In this document: in pieces, positions 9,368 through 18,366 of the stretch
How the letters are laid out: each line of letters starts with the position of its first letter
Position numbering within the stretch: position 1 is the first letter of the stretch
Source of the DNA: Spongiactinospora rosea
Lineage (GTDB): Bacteria > Actinomycetota > Actinomycetes > Streptosporangiales > Streptosporangiaceae
Reading direction: 5' to 3'
Length of the DNA stretch: 64,000 bases
Assembly (NCBI RefSeq): GCF_003315795.1
Contig: NZ_QMEY01000003.1
Location: 496,001-560,000, forward strand
Program-made: the position numbers and the translations under genes
Notes under the pieces: model-generated
What the model saw: only the letters and a program-made list of their open reading frames with translations
Told to the model about the DNA's origin: nothing
Database searches by the model: none

Positions 9368-11062
9368 GTGTCGATCGAATGGGTGAATAGGGCCATCGTC
9401 GATCTGCGAGCCTGGGGGCGCGCACACGGCGTCGACGTGGACGTTGACGAAGCGCGGCTGCTCTGCGACTACGCGAGCGACTATCTGGAGGTCAGGCGGC
9501 TCGCCGACTTCGCCCCCGAGACGTTCGAAGAACTACTGCTCAGCATCTACCCGCGCAAGGTGATCGCGCCGCCGGAGAGCGCGCGCGAAACGCTCGCCGC
9601 CGCCCGCACACTGGTCGACTTCCTGCAGACGGCCGGGCACGTTCCCGGCTCCACCGCGGTGCGGATGCGGGCCACGCTCGACCGCGTCGAGCCGGAGATG
9701 CCCGCGGCCCTCGCCGACACCTCGCGCTATGGCATGGCCAAGAGCATCTTCAGCGCGATCGGCCCCGAGGCGCTCGACGACCCGACGCCGGTGACCCTCG
9801 CGCCCGGGCCGCGCGCCGACGAGGCCCCGATCGGCGACGCCCACGAGCTGTGCGACTGCGCGGCCTGCTCGCCGCTGCCCGCCGTGCGTCTGGCCGGGCG
9901 CGCCGGCCTGGCCGCCGCGGCCCGCGAGGTACCGCTGCTGGCCGACACCCACCGGCTGGCCGAGTGGATGCTCGCCGAGGGCCGCGTGCCGACCGTCAAG
10001 GGCGGGCTGCGCGTGAAGGACGCCGCCGCGGCCTCCGCCGCGCTGGCGCTGCCCGAGCCCGCGCTGCTGTGGGGCCTGGCCGTCCACACGGGCGTGCTGA
10101 CGGTCGCCGGGGCGTCCGTCGCGGCGGGCGGCGCGTTCGCCCCGCGTGACGAGGATCACCTGCTCGACCTGTGGGCGGGCACCGTGGGGTTCCTGGTCGA
10201 GCAGGCCACCGCCGGGCGGGTCACCGGCAGCGCCGCCCTGGACGACCGGCTCTACGACCTCTGCGACATGCTCTACCGGGTCCAGGTGCCGGTCATGACG
10301 CAGGTGGTCGCCGAGCACCTGGCCGAGTCCGGGGTGGGCGGCGACGGCGGCGAGGTCCCCGACCTGGGGCGGGCCGTCGCCCGGCTGGCCTATTGCGGGC
10401 TCGTCGAGGTCGTGCGGGGCGACATGCTGACGCTGACCCCGCTGGGGGTGTGGGGGATGCGCGAGCTGTACCGCGACCTCGGCATCGACGCGCCTGAGGC
10501 CCCCGACCTCGCCGGGGCGGGCGCGCACGACCTGATCGACGCGCTGCTCAGCGGGGTGCCCGCCGAACAGGCCGAGCACGACATCGCCCGGTGGCTCGCG
10601 CACCGCACGCCGGAGGGCGCGGCGGCCGACCTGCTCGCCGCCGCCGGGGGCAAGCCGGCCGTGGCCCGCGGCCTGGCGGTGACGATCGTCGACCGGCTGG
10701 GCGCGGAGGCCGAGCCCGCCGTACGCGGCCACCTGGCCGACCCCGAGCTGCGCCCGTACGTCATCCACTGGCTCACCTCGCGCCGCCTGCCCACGCCCGC
10801 GCTCACGCAGGAGGAGCTGCTGTGGATGAGCGTGGACATGCTGGCCCTCGCGATGCCGGCGGCCGGTGACGACCTCGACGAGTTCGCCGCCAACATCGCC
10901 GCCTCCGGCCCGCCCGCCCACATGATCGAGGAGATGTGGCGGGTCGATCACCCCGATGTCGCCGAGGTCCTGGAGTTGCTGGGCAGGGCGCTGACCGACG
11001 ACACGGTGGCCAAGATCGCGCGCAAGGCGGCCTTCAAGGCGCGGTCCCGATCCATTGGATGA
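9368..11062 (+). CDS. Protein of unknown function with CxCxxC motif (paralogue A)
   Basis: A 564-residue soluble protein of unknown function. Residues ~1-120 form a helical region unique to this copy. Around residues 162-167 is a C-D-C-A-A-C motif that could bind metal. The long remainder is alpha-helical and aligns along its length with the next gene. The C-terminus (VDHPDVAEVLELLGRAL, then AKIARKAAFKARSRSIG) resembles tails I associate with pRiA4b ORF-3-like actinobacterial proteins; that link is tentative. Start: GTG with no ribosome site but a -10 element 6 nt upstream, suggesting leaderless translation. Its place between priA and def and its pairing with a paralogue suggest a conserved local unit, though no function can be deduced. 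Confidence 0.8.
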   Translation: MSIEWVNRAIVDLRAWGRAHGVDVDVDEARLLCDYASDYLEVRRLADFAPETFEELLLSIYPRKVIAPPESARETLAAARTLVDFLQTAGHVPGSTAVRMRATLDRVEPEMPAALADTSRYGMAKSIFSAIGPEALDDPTPVTLAPGPRADEAPIGDAHELCDCAACSPLPAVRLAGRAGLAAAAREVPLLADTHRLAEWMLAEGRVPTVKGGLRVKDAAAASAALALPEPALLWGLAVHTGVLTVAGASVAAGGAFAPRDEDHLLDLWAGTVGFLVEQATAGRVTGSAALDDRLYDLCDMLYRVQVPVMTQVVAEHLAESGVGGDGGEVPDLGRAVARLAYCGLVEVVRGDMLTLTPLGVWGMRELYRDLGIDAPEAPDLAGAGAHDLIDALLSGVPAEQAEHDIARWLAHRTPEGAAADLLAAAGGKPAVARGLAVTIVDRLGAEAEPAVRGHLADPELRPYVIHWLTSRRLPTPALTQEELLWMSVDMLALAMPAAGDDLDEFAANIAASGPPAHMIEEMWRVDHPDVAEVLELLGRALTDDTVAKIARKAAFKARSRSIG

Positions 11063-11088
11063 CGTACGCGGGTGTGGCCGGTGTGCAG

Positions 11089-11094
11089 TAAGTT
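11089..11094 (+). promoter_or_regulatory. Leaderless-type -10 element
   Basis: TAAGTT lies 6 nt before the GTG at 11101, again with no ribosome-binding site. Both paralogues thus seem to have the same promoter layout. Confidence 0.45.
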
Positions 11095-11100
11095 TCGTGA

Positions 11101-12540
11101 GTGGCAAAGAGCGCGAACAAGGGAAACGTCTTTGATCTCGGCGAGCTGCGGAGAGCGGCCGGCGACCTGGGTCTCGACGACCTGACCGGCATGCCGGGCG
11201 TACCCGGCGCCGGCGCGGAGGGCCCCGACCACGCCGGAGGCGACGCCGTGGCGTGCGGCTGCCCCGACTGCGACGCGGAGGTGCTCAGCTTCCCGCCGGT
11301 CGCGCTGGCCGACTCGGCCGAGCTCGCCGCCGCCGTGCCCGGAGTGCCGCTGGTCGCCGACGCCCGCCGCCTCGCGGCCTGGACGGGCACCAGGGAGCTG
11401 ACCGCCGAGCGCCTGCTGCCGCTCGCCGAGGCCCGCGCCGCCGTGGCCGACCTCGGGCTGCCGATCCCCGGCGACGCGGTGGCCGCCGCGGGCTCCGCGC
11501 GCGATCTGCCGCTGCTCCACCTGCTGTGGGTGGTCGCGGTCAACACCGGCCTGGTGCGGATCACCGGGATGCTGGCCGAGCCCGGCCCGCTCGCCGACAC
11601 CGCCACGATGGACTTCTGGGACGGCGTGGTCATGGACGTCCTGGACCGCGCCGACGAGGGCCTGACCGGATCGGCCGTCGTCGATGACCACCTCGCCGAG
11701 ATGCTCGCCACGATGTACTCCGTCAGCGCGGGCATCGCCGAGCCGACCCTGGTCAAGGGCATCCTCCAGTCCCACGAGGTGGCCTGCGAGGCGCGTCCCG
11801 ACGACATGCGCCGGCTGGCCGTGACGCTCCCCGGCGAGCTGTCCCGCGCGCTGGCCCTGCTGGCCTACTGCGGCCTGCTGGAGGAGACCGCCGGGGCCAG
11901 GCACCGGCTCACCCCGCTCGGGCTGTGGGCCGTGCGCCAGGACCTCCTGCGCGAGGGCCACGACGCGCCCACCGTCGAGGAGGTCGCGGTGTTCGCCGAC
12001 CTCGGCGCGGCCGAGCTGGTGGACACCCTGCTGGCCGGCGACGGCGCGCCCAGCGCGGTCTCGGTGTGGCTGGAGCGGCGCACCCCCGAGGCCGCCGCCC
12101 GCGAGCTGATCGAGGTCGCCGCGTCCGGCACCCCGGGCAGGCGGGCGACCGCCGTGACCGTCCTGGAGGAGCTGGGCCCCGAGGCCGAGGCCCCGTTCCG
12201 CGCCGCGCTGGGCCACCCGGTCGTGTGGCGCTACGCCGCCTCCTGGCTGCACGTACGCGACCTGCCCGCGCCCGCCCTCAGCCCCGAAGACGGCGACTGG
12301 ATCGCGGTGGACACCCTGGCCTCGCTGCTCTACGTCGAGGGCGGCCCCGAGGAGATGGCGGGCTTCGACGTGCTCGCCTCCCAGGAGGAGCTGGCCCGCC
12401 TGGTGGAGGAGATGCCGGGCGTCGACCACCCCGACGCCCTGCCCGCGCTCGACATGCTCGCCGCTCACCACCCCGACGGCGAGATCGCCAAGGCGGCCCG
12501 CAAGTCCGCCATGCGCGCCCGCTCCCAGGCGATCGGCTGA
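11101..12540 (+). CDS. Protein of unknown function with CxCxxC motif (paralogue B)
   Basis: This 479-residue protein is a paralogue of the preceding gene, matching it from about its residue 120 onward. It keeps the cysteine motif as C-G-C-P-D-C at residues 52-57, the block around VPLVADARRLAAWTG and the same closing segment (VDHPDALPALDMLAAHHPD, then AKAARKSAMRARSQAIG). The N-terminal ~100-residue region of the first copy is absent. It begins 38 bp after paralogue A at a GTG with a leaderless-type promoter. No catalytic motif, signal peptide or membrane segment is visible. Tandem duplication with domain loss is likely. Function is unknown; the conserved cysteines suggest metal or iron-sulfur binding, which is only an inference. 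Confidence 0.8.
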   Translation: MAKSANKGNVFDLGELRRAAGDLGLDDLTGMPGVPGAGAEGPDHAGGDAVACGCPDCDAEVLSFPPVALADSAELAAAVPGVPLVADARRLAAWTGTRELTAERLLPLAEARAAVADLGLPIPGDAVAAAGSARDLPLLHLLWVVAVNTGLVRITGMLAEPGPLADTATMDFWDGVVMDVLDRADEGLTGSAVVDDHLAEMLATMYSVSAGIAEPTLVKGILQSHEVACEARPDDMRRLAVTLPGELSRALALLAYCGLLEETAGARHRLTPLGLWAVRQDLLREGHDAPTVEEVAVFADLGAAELVDTLLAGDGAPSAVSVWLERRTPEAAARELIEVAASGTPGRRATAVTVLEELGPEAEAPFRAALGHPVVWRYAASWLHVRDLPAPALSPEDGDWIAVDTLASLLYVEGGPEEMAGFDVLASQEELARLVEEMPGVDHPDALPALDMLAAHHPDGEIAKAARKSAMRARSQAIG

Positions 12541-12599
12541 CCCGCGCGGGCGGCACCGCCCCCGACGCGGCGATCGTCCGCCCGGGCTGCGGCCCGCCG

Positions 12600-12605
12600 T
12601 AGACT
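12600..12605 (+). promoter_or_regulatory. Candidate -10 element for def-fmt
   Basis: TAGACT 41 bp before the TTG start of def, in the only gap before the def-fmt pair. No clear -35 is visible. Confidence 0.4.
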
Positions 12606-12646
12606 GGGCAGATCCCGATCGTCGTGATGTGAAACGGAGTGGCCCG

Positions 12647-13195
12647 TTGGCTATCCAGCCGATTCGCCTGTTCCCCGACCCCGTGCTGCGCACCCCTGCC
12701 GATCCCGTCGTCGACTTCGACAAGGAGCTGCGCAAGCTCGTCAGCGACCTCACCGACACGATGATGGACGCGCCGGGGGCCGGGCTCGCCGCCCCGCAGA
12801 TCGGCGTCGGCCTGCGGGTGTTCACCTATTACGTGGACGAGCAGCTCGGGCACCTGATCAACCCCGACCTCGACCTGTCCGACGAGCTGGACGAGGAGGG
12901 CGAGGAGGGCTGCCTGTCCTTCCCCGGGCTGTCCTTCCCGACCCCGCGGGCGATCCGGGCCGTGGCCAAGGGCTTCAACATGTACGGCGAGCCGGTGACC
13001 CTTGAGGGTACCGACCTGATGGCCCGCTGCTTCCAGCACGAGACCGACCACCTCGACGGCGTCCTGTTCATCGACCGGATGGACCCCGCGATGCGCAAGC
13101 AGGCGATGAAGGCCGTCCGCGAGGCCGAGTGGAGCGGCATGGCCCCGCCCGCGGTCAAGCTGTCCCCGCACCCCATGCACGGGAAGGCGTTGTAG
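12647..13195 (+). CDS. def: Peptide deformylase
   Basis: This 182-residue metalloenzyme removes the formyl group from the initiator methionine of new proteins. All three signature motifs are present: [10 protein letters not shown] (about residues 44-53), EGCLS (87-91, with the metal-binding Cys) and QHETDHLDG (130-138, the HExxH-type metal site). I chose the TTG start because it gives the usual N-terminus MAIQPIRLF and has GGAG 7 nt upstream. A GTG at 12629 would add six unlikely residues. It is followed after 4 nt by fmt, which adds the same formyl group to initiator tRNA, so the two opposing steps are co-expressed. Confidence 0.97.
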   Translation: MAIQPIRLFPDPVLRTPADPVVDFDKELRKLVSDLTDTMMDAPGAGLAAPQIGVGLRVFTYYVDEQLGHLINPDLDLSDELDEEGEEGCLSFPGLSFPTPRAIRAVAKGFNMYGEPVTLEGTDLMARCFQHETDHLDGVLFIDRMDPAMRKQAMKAVREAEWSGMAPPAVKLSPHPMHGKAL

Positions 13196-13199
13196 AACC

Positions 13200-14129
13200 T
13201 TGCGCCTGGTCTTCGCCGGAACACCGGAAACCGCCGTCCCGTCGTTGCGGGCCGTGCTCGGCTCGTCGCGGCACGAGGTGGCCGCCGTCGTGACGCGCCC
13301 CGACGCGCCGTCCGGCCGGGGCAGGAGGCTGCACCCGAGCCCGGTCGCCGAGGTGGCCGAGGAGGCGGGCGTGGAGGTGCTGCGCCCGGCCAAGGTCTCC
13401 GACCCGGAGTTCCTCGACCGGCTGCGAAAGATCGGGCCCGACTGCTGCCCGGTCGTGGCCTACGGCGCGCTGCTGCCGCAGTCGGCCCTCGACATCCCCC
13501 CGGCGGGCTGGGTCAACCTGCACTTCTCGCTGCTGCCCGCCTGGCGCGGCGCGGCCCCGGTACAGCACTCCGTGCTCAGCGGCGACGAGATCACCGGCGC
13601 GACCACCTTCCAGATCGTCAAGGAGCTGGACGCGGGGCCGGTGTTCGGCGTGGTGACCGAGGAGGTCGCCCCGGCCGACACCAGCGGCGAGCTGCTGGGC
13701 CGGCTGGCGATCTCCGGGGCCGGGCTGCTGCTGGCCACCCTCGACGGCATCGAGGACGGCACGCTCACCGCCCGCCCGCAGCCCGCGGACGGCGTCTCCT
13801 ACGCACCCAAGATCAACGTGGTGGACGCGCGGGCCGACTGGCAGGCCCCCGCCTTCCGGGTCGACAGGCTGGTGCGCGCCTGCACCCCCGCGCCCGGCGC
13901 GTGGACCGAGTTCCGCGGGGCCCGCGTCAAGCTCGGCCCGGTGCGGCCCGCGCCCGACGCCGCCGCGCTGGGCCCCGGCGAGATCCTGGTGGCCAAGGAC
14001 CGCGTGCTGGCAGGCACCGCCAGCCACCCGGTGGAGCTGGGCGAGGTCCAGCCGCAGGGCAAGCGCGCGATGACGGCCGCCGAGTGGGCCAGAGGGGTCC
14101 GCCTCGCCTCGGGCGAGCGCTTCGAGTAG
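13200..14129 (+). CDS. fmt: Methionyl-tRNA formyltransferase
   Basis: This 309-residue enzyme transfers a formyl group from 10-formyltetrahydrofolate to methionyl-initiator tRNA. The N-terminal formyltransferase domain starts [15 protein letters not shown]. It contains the catalytic Asn-His block [16 protein letters not shown], with the catalytic Asp in [13 protein letters not shown]. The C-terminal tRNA-binding domain follows. The start is TTG at 13200, only 4 nt after the def stop, so translation is probably coupled to def. Length matches the family. The gene ends in TAG next to a TAGTTT hexamer that could begin transcription of rsmB. Confidence 0.97.
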   Translation: MRLVFAGTPETAVPSLRAVLGSSRHEVAAVVTRPDAPSGRGRRLHPSPVAEVAEEAGVEVLRPAKVSDPEFLDRLRKIGPDCCPVVAYGALLPQSALDIPPAGWVNLHFSLLPAWRGAAPVQHSVLSGDEITGATTFQIVKELDAGPVFGVVTEEVAPADTSGELLGRLAISGAGLLLATLDGIEDGTLTARPQPADGVSYAPKINVVDARADWQAPAFRVDRLVRACTPAPGAWTEFRGARVKLGPVRPAPDAAALGPGEILVAKDRVLAGTASHPVELGEVQPQGKRAMTAAEWARGVRLASGERFE

Positions 14130-14156
14130 TTTCAGCGGTTTCACGAGAGAGGTCGA

Positions 14157-15575
14157 GTGGGGACGGGAATGGCACAGCGAGGGGGACGTGGGGCGGGCAA
14201 GGCCGTCCGGTCCCGCAAGCCGGCCCGAGACGAGGCCCGCAACGCGGCCTACGACGTGCTGCGCGCGGTCGACGAACGAGACGCCTACGCCAACCTGCTG
14301 ATGCCCCGCCTGCTCGCCGAGCGCGGGCTGAGCGGCCGGGACGCGGCGCTCGCCACCGAGCTGGCCTACGGCACGCTGCGCGGCCTCGGCGCCTACGACG
14401 AGATCATCGCGGCGTGCAGCGACCGGCCGCCCGAGGACATCGACCCGCCGCTGCTGGACGCGGTGCGGATCGGCGTACACCAGCTGCTGCGCACCCGGGT
14501 CCCCCCGCACGCCGCGGTGGGCACCACGGTCGAGCTGGTGCGGCTGCGGGTCGGCATCGGCCCGTCCCGGTACGCCAACGCGGTGCTGCGCAGGGTCGCC
14601 ACGCGCACCCTCCCCGCGTGGCTCGCGATCGTCGCCCCGCACCCGGACGACGACCCCGTGGGGCACCTCGCGGTCTCCCACAGCCACCCCCGGTGGATCG
14701 TCTCGGCGTTCCGCGACGCCCTTGAGGCGGGCGGCGACGCGGACGGCTGGGAGGAGACCGCGGCGCTGCTGGAGGCCGACAACGAGCGGCCCCGGGTCAC
14801 CCTGGTCGCCCGGCCCGGCCGGGCCTCGGTCGAGGAGCTGGTCAAGGACGGCGCGGAGCCCGCGCAGCTCTCCCCGTACGCCGCGTACCTGCCCGAGGGC
14901 GACCCCGCCTCGATCCCGGCGGTGGCCGAGGGCCGGGCCGCGGTACAGGACGAGGCGAGCCAGCTCGTCGCGCTCGCCCTGACGCGCGTGCCGGTCACCG
15001 GCGCAGACGGGCGCTGGCTCGACATGTGCGCCGGGCCGGGCGGCAAGGCCGGCCTGCTGGACGCCGTCGTGACGGGCGGCGGCGGCCGGCTGCTGGCCTC
15101 CGACGTGCAGCCGCACCGGGCCCGGCTGGTCCGGCAGACCACCGGCGAGGCGGCGGTGATCGTCGCCGACGGCGGCGAGCCCGCCTGGCGTCCCGGCGTC
15201 TTCGACCGGGTCATGCTGGACGCCCCCTGCACCGGGCTCGGCGCGCTGCGCCGCCGCCCGGAGGCCCGCTGGCGGCGCGACCCCGCCAGCCTGGCCGAGC
15301 TGACCGCCCTGCAGCGCGCGCTGCTCGGCTCGGCGCTCGACTCGGTGCGGCCGGGCGGCGTGGTGGCCTACGTGACCTGCTCGCCGCACCTGGCCGAGAC
15401 CCGCGACGTGGTGGCGGCCGTGCTCGACGGCAGAGACGACACCGAACGGCTCGACGCGCGGGAGTTCCTGCCCGAGGTGCCCGGCCTCGGCGAGGGGCCC
15501 TACGCCGCGTTCTGGCCGCACCGGCACGGCACCGACGCGATGTTCCTCGCCCTGCTGCGCCGCACCGGGGCCTGA
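14157..15575 (+). CDS. rsmB: 16S rRNA m5C967 methyltransferase
   Basis: This 472-residue RsmB/Sun protein methylates C5 of cytosine 967 in 16S rRNA using SAM. Residues ~20-150 form the NusB-like RNA-binding domain (DEARNAAYDVLRAVDERDAY, LATELAYGTLRGL). The C-terminal Rossmann domain has the SAM motif DMCAGPGGKAGLLD. Its two cysteines sit in DAPCTGLGALRRRPE (Cys358) and YVTCSPHLAET (Cys408). The GTG start has a GAGAGAGG ribosome site, and the N-terminal ~15 residues are basic and variable. An ATG three codons later is an alternative. It forms the third gene of a def-fmt-rsmB set common in bacteria. Confidence 0.95.
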   Translation: MGTGMAQRGGRGAGKAVRSRKPARDEARNAAYDVLRAVDERDAYANLLMPRLLAERGLSGRDAALATELAYGTLRGLGAYDEIIAACSDRPPEDIDPPLLDAVRIGVHQLLRTRVPPHAAVGTTVELVRLRVGIGPSRYANAVLRRVATRTLPAWLAIVAPHPDDDPVGHLAVSHSHPRWIVSAFRDALEAGGDADGWEETAALLEADNERPRVTLVARPGRASVEELVKDGAEPAQLSPYAAYLPEGDPASIPAVAEGRAAVQDEASQLVALALTRVPVTGADGRWLDMCAGPGGKAGLLDAVVTGGGGRLLASDVQPHRARLVRQTTGEAAVIVADGGEPAWRPGVFDRVMLDAPCTGLGALRRRPEARWRRDPASLAELTALQRALLGSALDSVRPGGVVAYVTCSPHLAETRDVVAAVLDGRDDTERLDAREFLPEVPGLGEGPYAAFWPHRHGTDAMFLALLRRTGA

Positions 15576-15667
15576 AACACGCCGGTAGGGACGCTCGTAC
15601 GACGACATGGCGGCACTGAGCCGCCGTGGGCGCCGGCGAATGGGGGCCTTGACGCCCCGCCGGTGGG

Positions 15668-15673
15668 TACGGT
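15668..15673 (+). promoter_or_regulatory. Leaderless-type -10 element
   Basis: TACGGT is followed by 6 nt and then GTG at 15680. The spacing selects this GTG over the one at 15674, because there is no ribosome-binding site. Confidence 0.45.
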
Positions 15674-15679
15674 GTGGCG

Positions 15680-16663
15680 GTGGATCTCTTAGAGGAGCTG
15701 CACCGGTGGGAGATCGGGACGGTCCTGTGGGTCCAGGACCTCCCCGGCTGGCTCACCCCGATCATGTGGCTGGCCTCCGCCGTCGGCACGGACGGCGCGG
15801 TGCTGGTGCTGCTGGCCACCGTGTACTGGTGCGTCAGCCCGCGGGTGGGCATCCGGCTGGGGCTGGCCGTCCTGCTGTCGGCCGGGCTGAACGCCGTGGC
15901 CAAGCTGGCCTTCCACGCGCCGCGCCCCGCCTGGATCGACCCGAGGGTGGAGGCGTTGACGGGGGAGCGGTCGTTCGGCATGCCGTCCGGGCACGCGCAG
16001 ACCTCCGTGGTGGCGACCGGCGTCGGGGCCCGCGTACTGGACCGCCCGGCCGCCTGGTGGGGCGCGTTCGCGGTGGCCGCGCTCATCTGCCTGTCCCGGG
16101 TCCACCTGGGCGTCCACTTCCCGACCGACGTCCTCGGCGGCCTCCTGATCGGCGCGCTGGTCCTGGGCGGCCACCTGCTGTACGCCGACCGGCTCGGCGC
16201 CTGGTGGCGGCTGCGGTCACTGCCGCAACAGGTGCTGCTGTCGGCCGCGGCGGCGGGCGCGCTGCTGGGGGCCGGGCTCGTCGCCGAGGTCTTCTGGCAG
16301 GGCTGGACGGCACCGCCCACCTGGGGTTCGGTGAGCCAGGAGGGGCCGTCCGGCCTCACCCGGGTCACCGCCATGGCCGGGGCGCTGTTCGGCGCGCTCG
16401 CCGGTGCCTCGGCGATGCGGGCGCTGGGCTGGTTCTCCACGAGCGGCACCCTGCCCGGGCGGGCGCTGCGGCTGCTGATCGGCGGGGTGGGGGCGGGGGT
16501 GCTGTGGCTGGCGGCCTGGCCGCTCGGTACCTCGGTGCTCGCGGGCACCTTCAGGTACACCGTGGTCGCGGCGTGGATCGTGCTCGGCGCGCCGCTGGTG
16601 TTCCTGCGGCTGGGGCTGGCCGTCCCGGACCGCCGGGACCGGACGCCCGCCACGGCCCAATAG
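15680..16663 (+). CDS. PAP2-family membrane phosphatase
   Basis: This ~327-residue integral membrane protein belongs to the phosphatidic acid phosphatase type 2 superfamily. The three motifs of the family are all visible: KLAFHAPRP (KxxxxxxRP), MPSGHAQTS (PSGH) and SRVHLGVHFPTDVLGG (SRxxxxxHxxxD). Hydrophobic segments surround them, and three or four more follow in the C-terminal third, which is longer than in minimal family members. Likely substrates are lipid phosphates such as undecaprenyl or phosphatidyl phosphates; the exact one is unknown. The start is chosen from the promoter spacing. It ends close to rpe with a separate -10 element between them. Confidence 0.88.
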   Translation: MDLLEELHRWEIGTVLWVQDLPGWLTPIMWLASAVGTDGAVLVLLATVYWCVSPRVGIRLGLAVLLSAGLNAVAKLAFHAPRPAWIDPRVEALTGERSFGMPSGHAQTSVVATGVGARVLDRPAAWWGAFAVAALICLSRVHLGVHFPTDVLGGLLIGALVLGGHLLYADRLGAWWRLRSLPQQVLLSAAAAGALLGAGLVAEVFWQGWTAPPTWGSVSQEGPSGLTRVTAMAGALFGALAGASAMRALGWFSTSGTLPGRALRLLIGGVGAGVLWLAAWPLGTSVLAGTFRYTVVAAWIVLGAPLVFLRLGLAVPDRRDRTPATAQ

Positions 16664-16666
16664 ACT
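16661..16666 (+). promoter_or_regulatory. -10 element for rpe
   Basis: TAGACT overlaps the PAP2 stop codon and lies 9 nt before the rpe ATG. No Shine-Dalgarno sequence lies in between, so the transcript would be leaderless or nearly so. Confidence 0.45.
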
Positions 16667-16675
16667 TCCCCCATC

Positions 16676-17338
16676 ATGGCCGTACAGATCTCGCCCAGCA
16701 TCCTTTCCGCCGACTTCGCCAGGCTCGCCGAAGAGGCCGCAGCCGTGTCCAATGCCGACTGGCTGCACGTCGATGTCATGGACAACCACTTCGTCCCCAA
16801 CCTGACCATCGGGCTGCCGGTGGTCGAGGCCCTGCGCAAGGCGGCCGACACCCCGCTGGACTGCCACCTGATGATCGAGGACCCCGACCGCTGGGCGCCC
16901 GCCTACGCCGAGGCCGGGGCGGGCAGCGTGACCATCCACGTCGAGGCCGCCAAGGCCCCGGTCCGCACGCTGCGCCAGATCCGTTCGGCGGGCGCGCGGG
17001 CGGGGCTGGCGCTCAACCCGGCCACCGCGGTCGAGCCGTACGCCGACCTGCTCGGCGAGATCGACATGCTGCTGCTGATGACGGTCGAGCCGGGTTTCGG
17101 CGGGCAGCGGTTCCTGGACGTCGTGCTGCCGAAGGTGCGCAGGGCGCGCGAGCTGATCACCGCGCATGGCGGCCAGGTGTGGCTGCAGGTGGACGGCGGC
17201 GTGGCCGCCGAGACCATCGAGCGCTGCGCGGAGGCGGGCGCCGACGTCTTCGTCGCGGGCAGCGCGGTGTACGGCGCGGACGACCCGGCCAGGGCCGTGG
17301 ACGCGCTGCGGGCGCTGGCCGAGGGCGCCGCCGGCTAG
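16676..17338 (+). CDS. rpe: Ribulose-phosphate 3-epimerase
   Basis: This 220-residue TIM-barrel enzyme interconverts ribulose 5-phosphate and xylulose 5-phosphate in the pentose phosphate pathway. Family blocks are complete: [12 protein letters not shown] with the catalytic region at the N-terminus, [12 protein letters not shown] (metal-binding His and Asp), CHLMIEDP, the flexible loop [12 protein letters not shown], and VDGGV and VAGSAVYG for phosphate binding. Ribulose 5-phosphate is also the substrate of RibBA encoded 9 kb downstream. The stop codon overlaps the stop of the convergent ABC gene in a shared CTAG, leaving no room for a terminator. Confidence 0.97.
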   Translation: MAVQISPSILSADFARLAEEAAAVSNADWLHVDVMDNHFVPNLTIGLPVVEALRKAADTPLDCHLMIEDPDRWAPAYAEAGAGSVTIHVEAAKAPVRTLRQIRSAGARAGLALNPATAVEPYADLLGEIDMLLLMTVEPGFGGQRFLDVVLPKVRRARELITAHGGQVWLQVDGGVAAETIERCAEAGADVFVAGSAVYGADDPARAVDALRALAEGAAG

Positions 17339-18366
17339 CTCAGCGCGGGGTCGAGCACCACGTCGCCGCCCCGGACGCCGGGCGTCTCGGGGAAGTGGCA
17401 GGCGGTGAGGTGGTCCTCGCCGTTGCCGTCGAGGCGGACCAGCGGCGGCTCCTCGGCCGCGCACTTGTCCTGCGCCTTCCAGCAGCGGGTCCGGAAACGG
17501 CACCCGGACGGCGGGTCGATGGGCGAGGGCACGTCGCCCGCCAGGCGGATCCGCTCGCGGGCGGGCGCGGAAAGGCCCGCCTCGGGCACCGCCGACAGCA
17601 GCGCGTGGGTGTAGGGGTGGCGGGGCCGCTCGTACAGCGACTCGCGGTCCGCGATCTCGACGATTTTGCCGAGGTACATCACCGCGACCCGCTGGGAGAA
17701 GTGCCGCACCACCGCCAGGTCGTGCGCGATGAACAGGAACGCGATGCCGAGTTCCCGTTGCAGCCGCTGCAGCAGGTTGACCACCTGCGCCTGGATGGAG
17801 ACGTCCAGCGCGGAGACCGGCTCGTCGGCGATGATCAGCTTGGGCTGCAGCGCGAGCGCGCGGGCCACCCCGATCCGCTGCCGCTGCCCGCCGGAGAACT
17901 CGTGCGGGAACCGGTTGTAGTGCTCGGGGTTGAGCCCGACGATCTCCAGCAGCTCGCGCACCCGCGCGTCCCGCCCGCCGGGCGGGTCGATCCCGTTGAC
18001 CTCCATCGGCCCGCGGATGATGCCGCCCACGGTGTGGCGGGGGTTGAGCGACGAGTACGGGTCCTGGAAGATCATCTGGATCTCCGGCCGGATCGGCCGA
18101 AGCTCGCTCCTGGACGCGTGGCTGATGTCCCTGCCCTGGTAGCGGATGGTCCCCGAGGTGGGCTCCAGCAGCCGGGCGGCGAGCCGTCCGGTGGTGGACT
18201 TGCCGCACCCGGACTCCCCGACCAGGCCCAGGCTCTCCCCGGCGCGCACGGTCAGGTCCACGCCGTCCACCGCGTGGACGCTCGCGATCCGCCGCTTCAC
18301 GATGAGCCCGCCCATGACCGGGAAGTGCTTGGTCAGGCCGGAGATCTCCAGCAGTGTGTCCGTCAC
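17335..18366 (-). CDS. Peptide/opine ABC transporter ATP-binding protein, DppF type
   Basis: This 343-residue ATPase is one of the two that power a peptide-type ABC importer. Walker A is GESGCGKS (about residues 50-57), the signature is [15 protein letters not shown], and Walker B with the catalytic Glu is LIIADEP. The C-terminal oligopeptide-ABC extension carries a cysteine cluster (CRFRTRCW, then KC and AC). The N-terminus has a longer insert ([20 protein letters not shown]) typical of the DppF/OppF half. It overlaps the upstream ATPase gene by 4 nt (ATGA at 18363-18366) and is the last gene of the operon. Its stop shares CTAG with rpe on the other strand. Confidence 0.95.
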   Translation of the reverse strand: MTDTLLEISGLTKHFPVMGGLIVKRRIASVHAVDGVDLTVRAGESLGLVGESGCGKSTTGRLAARLLEPTSGTIRYQGRDISHASRSELRPIRPEIQMIFQDPYSSLNPRHTVGGIIRGPMEVNGIDPPGGRDARVRELLEIVGLNPEHYNRFPHEFSGGQRQRIGVARALALQPKLIIADEPVSALDVSIQAQVVNLLQRLQRELGIAFLFIAHDLAVVRHFSQRVAVMYLGKIVEIADRESLYERPRHPYTHALLSAVPEAGLSAPARERIRLAGDVPSPIDPPSGCRFRTRCWKAQDKCAAEEPPLVRLDGNGEDHLTACHFPETPGVRGGDVVLDPALS

